A DNA stretch of 64,000 bases. Source: an uncultured Bacteroides sp. Lineage in GTDB: Bacteria; Bacteroidota; Bacteroidia; Bacteroidales; Bacteroidaceae. The notes under the pieces were generated by a model. It made no database searches and had not been told where the DNA came from. It saw only the letters and a list, made by a program, of their open reading frames with translations. A program made the position numbers and the translations under genes. Location: NCBI RefSeq assembly GCF_963676325.1, contig NZ_OY781099.1:2232001-2296000 (forward strand), written 5' to 3'. Shown piece after piece: positions 9,229 to 18,504 of this stretch (position 1 is its first letter; each line of letters starts with the position of its first letter).

Positions 9229-9705
9229 ATGAGCGAAATTAGACAAGAACTACAGGTTGCTGCTCTGAAGAACGGCACTGTAATAGACCATATACCATCA
9301 GGAAAACTCTTCACCATAGTTTCTTTACTGGGACTTGAACGGATGGAATGTAACATCACAATTGGCTATAACCTTGACAGTAAAAAGCTGGGCAAGAAAG
9401 GTATCATTAAAATTGCAGATAAATTCTTCGACGATGAAGAAATTAACCGCATTTCTGTAGTTGCACCGCATGTAAAGCTTAACATTATCCGCAACTATGA
9501 AGTGGTAGAAAAAAAGGAAGTCAACATGCCCGACGATCTGAAAGGTATCGTAAAATGTGCAAATCCAAAATGCATTACCAACAACGAACCAATGGCTACT
9601 CTTTTTCATGTGATCGATAAAAATAAATGTATTATCAAGTGTCACTATTGTGAGAAGGAACTGAGAAAGGAAGATATTGTGATTTTACAACGTAGAATTT
9701 TATAA
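9229..9705 (+). CDS. pyrI: Aspartate carbamoyltransferase, regulatory chain
   Basis: Has 158 residues: an N-terminal nucleotide-binding domain (about 1-100) followed by a zinc domain whose four cysteines lie in CANPKC and KCHYCEKEL. The chain conveys ATP/CTP allostery to PyrB and needs zinc for contact with the catalytic chain. All four Cys are present. The stop overlaps the next start (TAATG), indicating coupling with the flavin reductase gene. Confidence 0.96.
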   Translation: MSEIRQELQVAALKNGTVIDHIPSGKLFTIVSLLGLERMECNITIGYNLDSKKLGKKGIIKIADKFFDDEEINRISVVAPHVKLNIIRNYEVVEKKEVNMPDDLKGIVKCANPKCITNNEPMATLFHVIDKNKCIIKCHYCEKELRKEDIVILQRRIL

Positions 9706-10271
9706 TGAAGCAAGACTGGAAACCGGGAACTATGATTTACCCGCTACCTGCAGTATTAGTTAGTTGTGGCAGCGAGGAAAGCGAATATAATATTATCACA
9801 GTGGCATGGGTGGGTACAATTTGTACCAATCCGCCAATGTGTTATATTTCCGTGCGCCCTGAACGCCACTCCTATCCTATCCTAAAAAAGAATATGGAGT
9901 TTGTAATCAATCTGACTACAAAGGACATGGCTTTTGCAACAGACTGGTGTGGTGTGCGTTCTGGAAAGAATTATAATAAGTTTGCCGAAATGAAGCTTAC
10001 CCCGGGCAAGGCATCTGTAGTAAATGCTCCAATCATTGAAGAGTCACCTCTTTGTATTGAATGCCGGGTAAAAGAAGTTATTTCACTGGGTTCGCACGAT
10101 ATGTTTATAGCCGATGTGGTAAATGTAAAAGCAGATGATAGGTTCATGAATGCCAAAACCGGTAAATTTGAGTTTTCAAAAAGCAATCCTTTGGTATATG
10201 TACACGGTAACTATTTTGATCTGGGAGAAAATATAGGTAAATTTGGTTGGTCGGTAGAGAAAAAGAAATAA
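9705..10271 (+). CDS. Flavin reductase family protein (FMN-binding split barrel)
   Basis: Has 188 residues with the split-barrel flavin reductase pattern: an N-terminal strand run, NPPMCYISVRPERHS (about 42-56) and the C-terminal Y-x-H-G-N-Y-F segment. Members reduce FMN/FAD with NAD(P)H or are flavin-binding proteins of unknown role. It is translationally coupled to pyrI by a one-base overlap. The pyrimidine link is therefore only positional. Confidence 0.85.
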   Translation: MKQDWKPGTMIYPLPAVLVSCGSEESEYNIITVAWVGTICTNPPMCYISVRPERHSYPILKKNMEFVINLTTKDMAFATDWCGVRSGKNYNKFAEMKLTPGKASVVNAPIIEESPLCIECRVKEVISLGSHDMFIADVVNVKADDRFMNAKTGKFEFSKSNPLVYVHGNYFDLGENIGKFGWSVEKKK

Positions 10272-10273
10272 GC

Positions 10274-10993
10274 ATGAAGAAAGCATTCCTACTATTTTTG
10301 ATTATTGGATGGAGTCTTTGCGGCTTTGCGCAGGAAATCGCAACAGGAACACACTCAAAAAAGGTCAACTTTGGTATAAAGGGGGGCTTTAATACAGCGA
10401 TGTACTTTGTTGATGAGTTTAAAATCAAAGACATTACAATCAACGATATCCAGAACAACTATAAGGTAGGCTACTTTGGAGGAATGTTTATGAGAATAAA
10501 TATGAAGAAACATTTTATTGAACCAGAGCTTTCTTATATTGTGAGTAAAAGTGAAATTTCTTTTGATAAAAAAGGTTCCCAACATCCTGATATTGAACCC
10601 GACTATGCAAGCATAAACTCTACAATTCATGCCGTTGAGCTCCCAGTACTGTACGGATACAATTTTATAAAAGAAGGACCTTATGGTATGGCGTTCTTTA
10701 TTGGACCCAAGTTTCAGTATGTATGGAACAAAAAGAGTAAGCTTGAGTTTACTAACTTCGATCAGAAAGGAATAGAAGAAAAGCTGCATCCGTTTAATAT
10801 TAACGCCGTAGCCGGAGTTGGAGTAAATATCTCAAATATATTCTTTGATTTTCGTTATGAGTTGGGACTAAGGAATATCTCCAAGTCGGTTACATACATA
10901 GAATCTAACGGAGACGGATCAGAAAATGTTGCCAATATGATATTCAAAAGAAGAAGTAACCTACTCAGTTTCTCACTAGGAGTTATCTTTTAA
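10274..10993 (+). CDS. PorT-like outer-membrane beta-barrel protein
   Basis: Has 239 residues from MKKAFLLFLIIGWSLCGFAQ, a signal peptide ending at AQ; an upstream in-frame ATG at 10247 lies inside the previous gene. The mature part has alternating hydrophobic strands and glycine turns (FGIKGGFN, VGYFGGMF, NAVAGVGV) ending in a terminal aromatic FSLGVIF, typical of the outer-membrane beta-barrel family of Bacteroidetes. The gap to the flavin reductase gene is 2 bp. Function unknown. Confidence 0.85.
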   Translation: MKKAFLLFLIIGWSLCGFAQEIATGTHSKKVNFGIKGGFNTAMYFVDEFKIKDITINDIQNNYKVGYFGGMFMRINMKKHFIEPELSYIVSKSEISFDKKGSQHPDIEPDYASINSTIHAVELPVLYGYNFIKEGPYGMAFFIGPKFQYVWNKKSKLEFTNFDQKGIEEKLHPFNINAVAGVGVNISNIFFDFRYELGLRNISKSVTYIESNGDGSENVANMIFKRRSNLLSFSLGVIF

Positions 10994-11041
10994 TCTTTTA
11001 TTTTTTTTCTTTATTCGCTTTTAAATCCACTTTTTTTTGGT

Positions 11042-11049
11042 TACTTTTG
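11042..11049 (+). promoter_or_regulatory. Putative -7 box of glyA
   Basis: TACTTTTG matches TAnnTTTG, 51 bp before the glyA start and after a T-rich tract that could also act as the end of the preceding transcript. Confidence 0.5.
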
Positions 11050-11100
11050 TGCGCTTAATAAAGAATCTCGAGTAAAACACTTATTATCATCATATTTAGA

Positions 11101-12381
11101 ATGAAAAGAGACGATTTAATTTTCGACATCATCGAAAGAGAGCATCAAAGACAGCTCAAAGGTATCGAGCTGATTGCATCAGAAAATTTTGTGAGTGACC
11201 AAGTTATGCAAGCCATGGGTTCTTGCCTAACAAACAAATACGCTGAAGGCTATCCCGGAAAACGTTATTACGGCGGTTGCGAGGTAGTTGACGAAAGCGA
11301 GCAACTTGCTATTGACAGACTAAAGGAAATCTTTGGAGCTGAATGGGCAAATGTTCAACCACACTCCGGAGCACAAGCTAACGCAGCAGTATTTCTTGCT
11401 GTATTAAACCCAGGAGACAAGTTTATGGGTTTGAATCTTGCACACGGCGGTCACCTGTCTCACGGTTCATTAGTTAATACTTCAGGTCTTATTTACACTC
11501 CTTGCGAATATAACGTAAAAGAAGAAACTGGTCGCGTAGACTATGACCAAATGGAAGAAGTAGCACTTCGTGAACAACCTAAAATGATTATTGGTGGTGG
11601 TTCTGCTTATTCTCGTGAATGGGATTACAAACGTATGCGTCAGATTGCTGATAAAGTTGGAGCAATCCTTATGATTGACATGGCTCACCCAGCAGGTCTT
11701 ATCGCAGCAGGTTTATTGGAAAACCCATTGAGATGGGCTCACATCGTGACTTCTACTACACACAAAACTCTTCGTGGTCCTCGTGGTGGTGTTATCCTGA
11801 TGGGTGAAGATTTCCCAAATCCATGGGGAAAGAAAACTCCAAAGGGAGAAGTTAAAATGATGTCTCAGTTGCTTGATTCCGCTGTATTCCCAGGAATCCA
11901 GGGTGGTCCGCTAGAGCACGTAATTGCTGCTAAAGCTGTTGCTTTCGGCGAATGTTTGCAACCAGAATATAAGGAATACCAAAAACAAGTTCAGAAGAAT
12001 GCTGCTGTATTGGCACAAGCTTTAATTGACAGAGGTTTCACTATCATCTCCGGAGGTACAGATAATCACTCTATGTTAGTTGACTTGCGTAGCAAATATC
12101 CTGATTTAACAGGTAAAATCGCAGAGAAAGCATTGGTTTCTGCAGATATTACAGCAAACAAGAACATGGTTCCATTTGATACTCGTTCTGCATTCCAGAC
12201 TTCAGGTATCCGTTTGGGAACTCCTGCTATCACAACCCGTGGTGCTAAGGAAGACTTAATGGTAGAGATTGCTGAAATGATTGAAACTGTTCTTTCTAAC
12301 ATCGATAATGAAGCTGTTATCACTTCAGTTCGTAAAAGAGTAAACAAAACAATGGAAAAATACCCATTATTTGCTTATTAA
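11101..12381 (+). CDS. glyA: Serine hydroxymethyltransferase
   Basis: PLP enzyme that interconverts serine and glycine with tetrahydrofolate, the main source of 5,10-methylene-THF. Has 426 residues, all core motifs present: ASENF (27-31), KYAEGYPGKRYYGG (46-59), the PLP lysine in STTHKTLRGPRGG (Lys222) and the C-terminal RLGTPA. Codon use looks like that of a highly expressed gene. It links functionally to fhs, 3 kb away. Confidence 0.98.
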   Translation: MKRDDLIFDIIEREHQRQLKGIELIASENFVSDQVMQAMGSCLTNKYAEGYPGKRYYGGCEVVDESEQLAIDRLKEIFGAEWANVQPHSGAQANAAVFLAVLNPGDKFMGLNLAHGGHLSHGSLVNTSGLIYTPCEYNVKEETGRVDYDQMEEVALREQPKMIIGGGSAYSREWDYKRMRQIADKVGAILMIDMAHPAGLIAAGLLENPLRWAHIVTSTTHKTLRGPRGGVILMGEDFPNPWGKKTPKGEVKMMSQLLDSAVFPGIQGGPLEHVIAAKAVAFGECLQPEYKEYQKQVQKNAAVLAQALIDRGFTIISGGTDNHSMLVDLRSKYPDLTGKIAEKALVSADITANKNMVPFDTRSAFQTSGIRLGTPAITTRGAKEDLMVEIAEMIETVLSNIDNEAVITSVRKRVNKTMEKYPLFAY

Positions 12382-12408
12382 TAGGATTCTTAATCCTGTA
12401 CAAAATAT

Positions 12409-12445
12409 AAATAGAGCGGCTAATAACTAGTCGCTCTATTTCATT
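12409..12445 (+). terminator. Terminator of glyA
   Basis: AAATAGAGCG (12409-12418) pairs with CGCTCTATTT (12432-12441), then a T-rich stretch. Confidence 0.85.
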
Positions 12446-12539
12446 TTATATACTTATCTCATTAGATAACAGATTTCCTGTTGGGGTATTAATCAATTAA
12501 CGCTGAGAAACTAACTATTTGCAAAGGAGGTTTCTGAGA

Positions 12540-12598
12540 AAACATGTACATGTTTAGGGGCAAACATGTACAAGATTGATTCCAAACATGTACATGTT
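12540..12598. repeat. Intergenic word-repeat cluster B (AAACATGTACATGTTT)
   Basis: The 16-bp palindrome AAACATGTACATGTTT lies at 12540-12555, a partial copy AAACATGTAC at about 12562-12571, and a third copy begins at 12584. The third copy is interrupted by the insertion sequence and completes its final T at the far junction, in the duplicated target. Confidence 0.85.
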
Positions 12599-13918
12599 CA
12601 GGGCAAACGCATTATAATAATTACTTAAAATGATTATATATATTACCTAATAAATGCATGTTATATTATTAATATTAAAGCTTTAAACATTTTTCTAAGT
12701 TAATTATATTTATTATCTTTATAAAGAAATTAGAAACATAAATTAGTAGAAAAATGAGCATAATTAGTCTTTGTAAACAAATCAACGATACTCGTATTGA
12801 CAGAAAAAAGGAACATTCAGTAGAATCGATAGTATATATTGCCATGGCTGCAGTTCTTTGTGGTGCTGATTCTTGGAATGAGATAGAAGAGTTTGGTAAC
12901 TCCAGGAAAGATTTCTTTGCTGAACGTATTTCTTCTTTCAGGAATGTTCCCTCACATGATACCTTTAATCGCTTTTTTAGTAGTCTTTCACCCGATTATT
13001 TTGAACGTGTTTTCCGTTATTGGATGTCTGAAATTTGTGAAAAATATGAAGGAGTTGTGGCCATTGATGGAAAAACCATACGGGGTGCCAGCAAATGCAC
13101 CCGCTCCAATCCAGAAGGAGAATCTCGTTTTAAACTTCATATGGTAAGTGCCTGGGCAGCAGCTAATGGGGTAACCTTAGGACAGGTCAAGGTAAATAGG
13201 AAAAGCAACGAGATTACGGCTATTCCTGAACTCCTTAGCGCTCTTGATCTACAGAACTGCATAGTGACGATTGATGCCATGGGATGTCAAAAGGCAATAG
13301 CCAAAAAGATTATCGATAAAGAAGCAGACTATGTTCTTCATGTAAAAAACAACCAAAGAAAACTGTATGTCGATTTACGGGCATGGTTTGAAGAGTTGGA
13401 CAGAAATGAGAGTGATAAAAATATAGCATATAGTGAAACTCAACATGCCAAATACCGGACGGAGGAAACAGGACATGGACGCAAAGAAATCAGGGAATGC
13501 TTTGTATACAATCATGAAGGATTTGAGGTGTTTTTTAAAGAGTGGAAAGGAATAAAATCAATAGTAAGAGTTACTTCAGAAAGAACAATCATTAAGACAG
13601 GGGAGATATCTTTAGAAAAGAGATATTATATAACTTCCTTAGGTTTAGAGCCTCAGAAAATAGCAGAAGCAGTACGAGCGCACTGGTCTGTGGAAAACAA
13701 TTTGCACTGGCAGTTAGATGTTTCCTTTGGAGAAGACGCCGGAAGAAAAACAGGAAATGCTGCCCAGAACTTTTCATTAATGAATAAGATAGCACTTATG
13801 ATACTAAAGAAAAGTCCAAGAAAAGGCAGCATTAAAGGAAAAAGAAAAGCAGCCGGATGGGATCAAGGGTTCCTCTGTGAACTTTTATTGGCGCAAAATT
13901 TTTAATGCGTCGCCCCTG
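12599..13918 (+). mobile_element. Complete ISAs1-family insertion sequence, 1320 bp
   Basis: The left end CAGGGCAAACGCATTA (12599 on) and the inverted right end CAGGGGCGACGCATTA (13918 backwards) match at 18 of 24 positions. An exact 10-bp direct repeat TGTACATGTT flanks the element at 12589-12598 and 13919-13928, the expected target duplication. One intact transposase fills the element. Length, terminal CAGGG and duplication size fit the ISAs1 family. The exact duplication and intact ORF suggest recent insertion. Confidence 0.93.
12754..13905 (+). CDS. ISAs1-family transposase
   Basis: Has 383 residues: an N-terminal DDE-associated domain (about 5-95) followed by a DDE transposase domain. 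Candidate catalytic residues are Asp105 in VVAIDGKTIRGA, Asp174 in IVTIDAMGCQ and Glu314 in HWSVENNLHWQLD. The C-terminus is basic. The ORF ends 13 bp before the right tip, usual for this family. There is no frameshift, so it is probably functional. Confidence 0.96.
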   Translation: MSIISLCKQINDTRIDRKKEHSVESIVYIAMAAVLCGADSWNEIEEFGNSRKDFFAERISSFRNVPSHDTFNRFFSSLSPDYFERVFRYWMSEICEKYEGVVAIDGKTIRGASKCTRSNPEGESRFKLHMVSAWAAANGVTLGQVKVNRKSNEITAIPELLSALDLQNCIVTIDAMGCQKAIAKKIIDKEADYVLHVKNNQRKLYVDLRAWFEELDRNESDKNIAYSETQHAKYRTEETGHGRKEIRECFVYNHEGFEVFFKEWKGIKSIVRVTSERTIIKTGEISLEKRYYITSLGLEPQKIAEAVRAHWSVENNLHWQLDVSFGEDAGRKTGNAAQNFSLMNKIALMILKKSPRKGSIKGKRKAAGWDQGFLCELLLAQNF

Positions 13919-14002
13919 TGTACATGTTTGAGAGAAAAGTTCCTTTGTTTTTTGCTAATTTGTAATCGGAAATCTATTAGTTTGATCTTACAGAAAAACA
14001 AC

Positions 14003-15079
14003 CTACTCTTTAATCTTAAAAACAAAACCGGAAGCCGTCATATACTTACCGCCTTGCATGGCATTGAACATGTAAGCTGGTTTACCATTTTTGAATAAGA
14101 TTTGCGGTCTTTCAAATCTGCCATAGCGGGTTAAATGCTTTGGAGCAGGAGGTTCTTCCAGATAAGCATCCGCTCCATACCACCCTACTTGCGGTTTTCC
14201 CCAATGGATTCCGTCTTTAGACTCCAGATACAATCCCACTGTGTTATTAAAATATCCCATATCACGCATCAGCATTCTGAACTTTCCTTTCTGCTGCCAG
14301 ATAAAAGCATCCTCTACCTGCTGGTTCTTACCATAAACGGAAAAATCAATTAAAGGGTTTCCTTCATAACGGACATAGGGACCTTCCAGACTCTTTGCAA
14401 TAGCCAGCCCATATTTACGATTACCTTTTATCCCATTCTTTTCTTGTTGATAGTCAACGTTATTCCATGATTTGTAATAAAGCCAGTATTCCCCGTCAGA
14501 ACGTTTAATAAAGGCAGGATTAGTAGTACAATGATCATCCCACGAGCCTGCGGGGCCAGCTTCAAGAATTGGTTTGTCACTTCGTGTCCAGGGACCGTTC
14601 AATGAAGGAGCCGTAGCCAGTCCGATTCGTTTGGTATTGGTCTTTCCATTGCTATTTCCCATATAGAAGAGGCAGTATTTCCCATCCACAAATTCAATAT
14701 GCGGATTATGACAAGTTGTTGCATCCCAATATCCCGGACGAGGAGCAAGTATTGTTTCCACATAAGTGTACGGACCCTCAGGAGAATCGGCCACAGCATG
14801 GGCTATTTCACTTTTATGAATCCATCCTCCCATACCGTATTTCGACGGCCAGCGGGAATAGAATACATGAACCTTTCCGTCCGGTCCATAGATTGGAGCT
14901 ACGCACCACACATAATAACCTTCTGTTTCCAGAATACGTCCTACCGGTTTAAGGGATTTGCAGAATTTAGAGATATCCTTTCTTTTGAAATCTTTTGAAT
15001 CCTGCAATTTAGTCTGAGCTCCTGCAGCAAAAAAGATAAAAAAAGTAATAACAAAAGTAATCGTGTATTTCATTTTCAT
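14003..15079 (-). CDS. Secreted GH43-like five-bladed beta-propeller glycosidase
   Basis: Has 358 residues with a signal peptide ending at GAQ. The body has repeated blade motifs typical of GH43/GH117-type propellers: APIYGPDGKVHVFYSRW, CHNPHIEFVDGKYCLFY, NPAFIKRSDGEYWLYYKS and VEDAFIWQQKGKFRML. Such enzymes release arabinose, xylose, galactose or anhydro-sugars, and the substrate cannot be told. No SusC/SusD pair adjoins it. The insertion sequence lies 84 bp beyond its stop. A long inverted repeat overlaps its promoter. Confidence 0.8.
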   Translation of the reverse strand: MKMKYTITFVITFFIFFAAGAQTKLQDSKDFKRKDISKFCKSLKPVGRILETEGYYVWCVAPIYGPDGKVHVFYSRWPSKYGMGGWIHKSEIAHAVADSPEGPYTYVETILAPRPGYWDATTCHNPHIEFVDGKYCLFYMGNSNGKTNTKRIGLATAPSLNGPWTRSDKPILEAGPAGSWDDHCTTNPAFIKRSDGEYWLYYKSWNNVDYQQEKNGIKGNRKYGLAIAKSLEGPYVRYEGNPLIDFSVYGKNQQVEDAFIWQQKGKFRMLMRDMGYFNNTVGLYLESKDGIHWGKPQVGWYGADAYLEEPPAPKHLTRYGRFERPQILFKNGKPAYMFNAMQGGKYMTASGFVFKIKE

Positions 15080-15090
15080 ACATTAAACAT

Positions 15091-15139
15091 TAATAGGTAC
15101 AAATATACAAAGACAGATCTTTGATATTTGCACCTATTA
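15091..15139. promoter_or_regulatory. Long inverted repeat over the GH43-like gene promoter
   Basis: A 23-base left arm (15091-15113, beginning TAATAGGT) and a 22-base right arm (15118-15139, ending ACCTATTA) pair with one bulge and one mismatch around a 4-bp centre. The left arm contains a minus-strand -7 box TATATTTG at 15100-15107, 21 bp before the glycosidase start. It may be a repressor operator or a hairpin ending fhs transcription; no T-run follows it. Confidence 0.6.
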
Positions 15140-15169
15140 TGCTGTTTTGTATTTGGGAAATGATGTAGA

Positions 15170-16837
15170 TTAGCTCAATCCTTCAATAAAGCCATTCACA
15201 ATATCAATTCGTGTAGCCTGAGGATCTTTTGGCAAGCCGGGCATACGCATAATATCTCCGGCAATGGCAACAATCATCTCAGCACCATTATTTATAACTA
15301 TATCTCTGATGTTCAACTCAAAATCTGTTGCAACACCATAAGCTTTTTCATCGGCAGAGAAAGAATAGGGAGTTTTGGCTATGCAGACAGGGAATTCACA
15401 TATGCCCATTTCCTTGATTAGTTTCAGCATCTTATTAGCCTGACTGCTGAAAGTAACCATCTTGGCACCATAAATATTCTTAGCAACTTTCTCTATCTTT
15501 TCAGGGATTGAGTCCTCATCTTTATAAGTCAGGGTTAAAGGTAAAGATGGCTTCTCCTGAATAGTCTTCACTACAAGATTTGCAAGTTCTTCGGCTCCTT
15601 TGCCACCTTGCGCAAAAGCATCATTCACTGCAAAGCCCACTCCGGACCATTCACAATATTCACGAATCATCGCAATCTCTTCGTCGGAGTCTGTGTTGTA
15701 CTTATTAAAAGCAACCACTACATTCTGGTGAAAAGAGCGAATATTATTAATATGCTTATCCAGATTCTTCAGACCTTCACTTAATCCATCCAGATTAGGT
15801 TCTTTTATCTTATCGAGACTTACTCCACCATGCATTTTTAATCCCTGAGCCGTTGCTACAATCACCGTCAACTTAGGCTGCAATCCCGATTTACGACATT
15901 TGATATTAAAGAACTTCTCTGCACCAAGATCGGCACCAAAGCCGGCTTCCGTAATTACATAATCGCCATAACTCATCGCCATCTTAGTAGCAACAATAGA
16001 ATTACAACCATGAGCAATATTAGCAAAAGGACCTCCATGAACAAATGCTGCTGTATGCTCTGTAGTCTGAACCAGATTAGGATGAATACATTCTTTCAGG
16101 AGAACAGTTATAGCACCTGCAATACCAAGGTCTTTCACTGTAAAAGGTTTATCATCATAAGTAAATCCCAGCAGAATGTTTTCTATCCGGCGGCGCAAAT
16201 CTTTCTGATCTCTGGCCAAACAAAGAATAGCCATAATTTCAGATGCAGGAGTTATGTCAAATCCAGCCTCGCGTGTTATGCCATTTACCTTTCCTCCAAT
16301 TCCTGTAACTATATTGCGGAGTGTACGATCGTTTACGTCCAGAACGCGTTTCCACAAAATATCTTTTAACCCAAAACCTGAAGACTGGTTCTGATAAAGG
16401 TAATTATCGAGTAAGGCAGTAATCATGTTGTGCGCGGAAGTAATTGCATGAAAGTCGCCCGTAAAGTGAAGATTGATGTTCTCCATTGGAAGTACCTGTG
16501 CATATCCTCCTCCGGCAGCTCCACCTTTCATTCCAAAACATGGACCAAGTGATGGTTCACGTAAAGCAACAATAGCCTTCTTTCCTATTTTGTTTAGTCC
16601 CAAAGCAAGACCAATAGATACAGTTGTCTTTCCAATTCCCGCTTTTGTAGGAGTAATAGCGGTTACAAGAATCAAATTGCTCTGTTTAACTTTCTCTTCA
16701 TTTATTAAATGAACGGGAACCTTAGCAATATATCGGCCATAATTTTCAATTTCATCAACCGGAATGCCGACTCCGCATGCTATCTGTTTTATTTTCGTTA
16801 GCTCAATGCTTCTAGCTATTTCAATATCTGTCTTCAT
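15170..16837 (-). CDS. fhs: Formate--tetrahydrofolate ligase
   Basis: ATP-dependent synthesis of 10-formyl-THF from formate and THF. Has 555 residues, the normal length. The P-loop-like TPTKAGIGKTTVSIGLALGL (about 61-80) and the substrate segment REPSLGPCFGMKGGAAGGGY are intact. In a fermentative anaerobe it charges formate into the folate pool for purines and pairs with glyA. A -7 box TAATTTTG lies 20 bp upstream. Confidence 0.97.
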   Translation of the reverse strand: MKTDIEIARSIELTKIKQIACGVGIPVDEIENYGRYIAKVPVHLINEEKVKQSNLILVTAITPTKAGIGKTTVSIGLALGLNKIGKKAIVALREPSLGPCFGMKGGAAGGGYAQVLPMENINLHFTGDFHAITSAHNMITALLDNYLYQNQSSGFGLKDILWKRVLDVNDRTLRNIVTGIGGKVNGITREAGFDITPASEIMAILCLARDQKDLRRRIENILLGFTYDDKPFTVKDLGIAGAITVLLKECIHPNLVQTTEHTAAFVHGGPFANIAHGCNSIVATKMAMSYGDYVITEAGFGADLGAEKFFNIKCRKSGLQPKLTVIVATAQGLKMHGGVSLDKIKEPNLDGLSEGLKNLDKHINNIRSFHQNVVVAFNKYNTDSDEEIAMIREYCEWSGVGFAVNDAFAQGGKGAEELANLVVKTIQEKPSLPLTLTYKDEDSIPEKIEKVAKNIYGAKMVTFSSQANKMLKLIKEMGICEFPVCIAKTPYSFSADEKAYGVATDFELNIRDIVINNGAEMIVAIAGDIMRMPGLPKDPQATRIDIVNGFIEGLS

Positions 16838-16856
16838 AAATGTTTGTTTAAGACTG

Positions 16857-16864
16857 CAAAATTA
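16857..16864 (-). promoter_or_regulatory. Putative -7 box of fhs
   Basis: The minus strand reads TAATTTTG, an exact TAnnTTTG match, 20 bp before the start. The rest of the 16865-17060 stretch is AT-rich with no gene seen. Confidence 0.45.
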
Positions 16865-17054
16865 GCAATAAAGAATGAATAGAACCTGCATTAAAATAAC
16901 AAATATGTCATTCATAGAAACATATTTCAAATGCATAGCATAATGCATTTCATATTATTAATATAACAGTAAAAAGCAATTCAAACCTTTAAAATTTAAC
17001 TAAAACAACTTAACCTGTTTTTACTATTGAAGAAGTATTACCATCCCATAAATA

Positions 17055-17094
17055 AAAATAGCCTTTAAATAGCATACAAATACTACTTAAAGGC
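17055..17094 (-). terminator. Terminator of the fucO-like gene
   Basis: GCCTTTAAATAG (17061-17072) pairs with CTACTTAAAGGC (17083-17094) at 11 of 12 positions; a T-rich run follows on the minus strand. Confidence 0.8.
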
Positions 17095-17131
17095 CGTTTA
17101 TTATGATATTTTCAGTATCGCTTTTCTTTAT

Positions 17132-18286
17132 TTAGAAAGCTTTGCGGTATATCTTTTCAATATCTTCCACTGAAGTTGGACGAGGATTACCACCTGTACA
17201 AACATCATTGAAGGCAGCTACAGAAAGCTCATGAAGATCTTCTTCCTTCACTCCAATTTCATTCAACTTCTGAGGGATGTTGATGCTGATAGACAATGCT
17301 TTCACTGCATCAATTGCAGCCTTAACACCTTCTTCGCAAGTCATGCCTTCTACGTTTACGCCCATTGCTTTTGCAATGTCTTTGTATTTTGGAGCAGCAA
17401 CAGATTCTGCATTGTATTCCATAACATAAGGTAAAAGTAAAGCGTTAGCAACACCGTGAGGAGTATCATAGAATGCTCCCAATGGATGAGCCATTGAGTG
17501 AACAATACCCAAACCTACGTTTGAGAATCCCATTCCGGCAAAATACTGTGCCTGAGACATAGCTTCGCGTGCAACAGTATCTTTTCCGTTATCAACGGCA
17601 GCTTTCAGGTTCTGAGCAATCATTTCAATTGCTTTCATTTCGAACATATCACTCATTGCCCATGCGCCCGGAGTAATATAACTTTCAATTGCATGAGTTA
17701 AAGCATCCATACCTGTTGCAGCTGTAAGGCCTTTAGGCATTGAATACATTAATTCAGGGTCAACAATGGCAACCGCAGGAATATCATTAGGATCCACACA
17801 AACCATTTTCTTCTTTGCGTCTTCGTCAATGATAACGTAGTTGATTGTTACCTCAGCAGCAGTACCGGCAGTAGTAGGCAATGCAAAAGTAGGAACAGCC
17901 TTATTCTTGGTATTAGCAACACCTTCAAGAGACTTAACGTCTGCGAATTCCGGGTTGTTTACTACAATACCAATACCTTTAGCAGTATCGATAGAAGAAC
18001 CACCACCCAGGGCAATGATAAAGTCGGCACCTGAATTCTTGAATGCAGCAACACCATTCTGCACGTTTGAAATTGTAGGGTTTGCTTTTACGTCACTATA
18101 TAATTCATAAGGAATCTTTGCGTCATCAAGAACTTTGATAATTTCTGCAGCAACACCAAATTTAATAAGGTCTTTATCTGTTACAAAAAATGCTTTTTTA
18201 AAACCACGACGAGATGCTTCTACAGCAATAACACTTCGGCAACCAGCTCCAAAATAAGAAGTCTCGTTTAAAATAATTCTATTCAT
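17132..18286 (-). CDS. fucO: Iron-containing alcohol dehydrogenase, FucO (lactaldehyde reductase)-like
   Basis: Has 384 residues from MNRIILNETSYFGAG; an in-frame ATG 39 bp upstream gives an unlike extension and is rejected. NAD-binding loop ALGGGSSIDTAKG (about 94-106), threonine-rich FALPTTAGTAAEVT, and metal ligands in GMDALTHAIESY and HSMAHPLGAFYDTPHG are intact. The family reduces lactaldehyde to propanediol during fucose/rhamnose fermentation. No fucose genes adjoin it, so the substrate is inferred from sequence resemblance only. It has its own promoter and terminator. Confidence 0.88.
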   Translation of the reverse strand: MNRIILNETSYFGAGCRSVIAVEASRRGFKKAFFVTDKDLIKFGVAAEIIKVLDDAKIPYELYSDVKANPTISNVQNGVAAFKNSGADFIIALGGGSSIDTAKGIGIVVNNPEFADVKSLEGVANTKNKAVPTFALPTTAGTAAEVTINYVIIDEDAKKKMVCVDPNDIPAVAIVDPELMYSMPKGLTAATGMDALTHAIESYITPGAWAMSDMFEMKAIEMIAQNLKAAVDNGKDTVAREAMSQAQYFAGMGFSNVGLGIVHSMAHPLGAFYDTPHGVANALLLPYVMEYNAESVAAPKYKDIAKAMGVNVEGMTCEEGVKAAIDAVKALSISINIPQKLNEIGVKEEDLHELSVAAFNDVCTGGNPRPTSVEDIEKIYRKAF

Positions 18287-18322
18287 AAAGGCTTTTTTAA
18301 TATGAGTTTGTAATTTTGACGC

Positions 18323-18330
18323 CAAAGATA
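18323..18330 (-). promoter_or_regulatory. Putative -7 box of the fucO-like gene
   Basis: The minus strand reads TATCTTTG, an exact match, 36 bp before the start chosen above; this supports the shorter start because the longer one (18325) would overlap the box. Confidence 0.55.
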
Positions 18331-18504
18331 GGAAATAGCTCCGTTATAAATGTACTTTAAATTGATAAATTAAAGAAAAAAATCCGTATTCAAATAGTGT
18401 ACTATTTCTGTTTGAAAGCTATCTACCTGAAGCTCAATTAAAATTCTCCCAGCAACGTTTATTATACTACACAGCCAATCCCGTTTTATTTAAATACTTA
18501 AGAT

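Noticed and set aside
12654..12675. ATGCATGTTATATTATTAATAT inside the IS resembles 16943-16964 (20 of 22), suggesting an IS remnant
   Set aside because: The match is almost all A/T, does not extend further, and the second site has no IS end.
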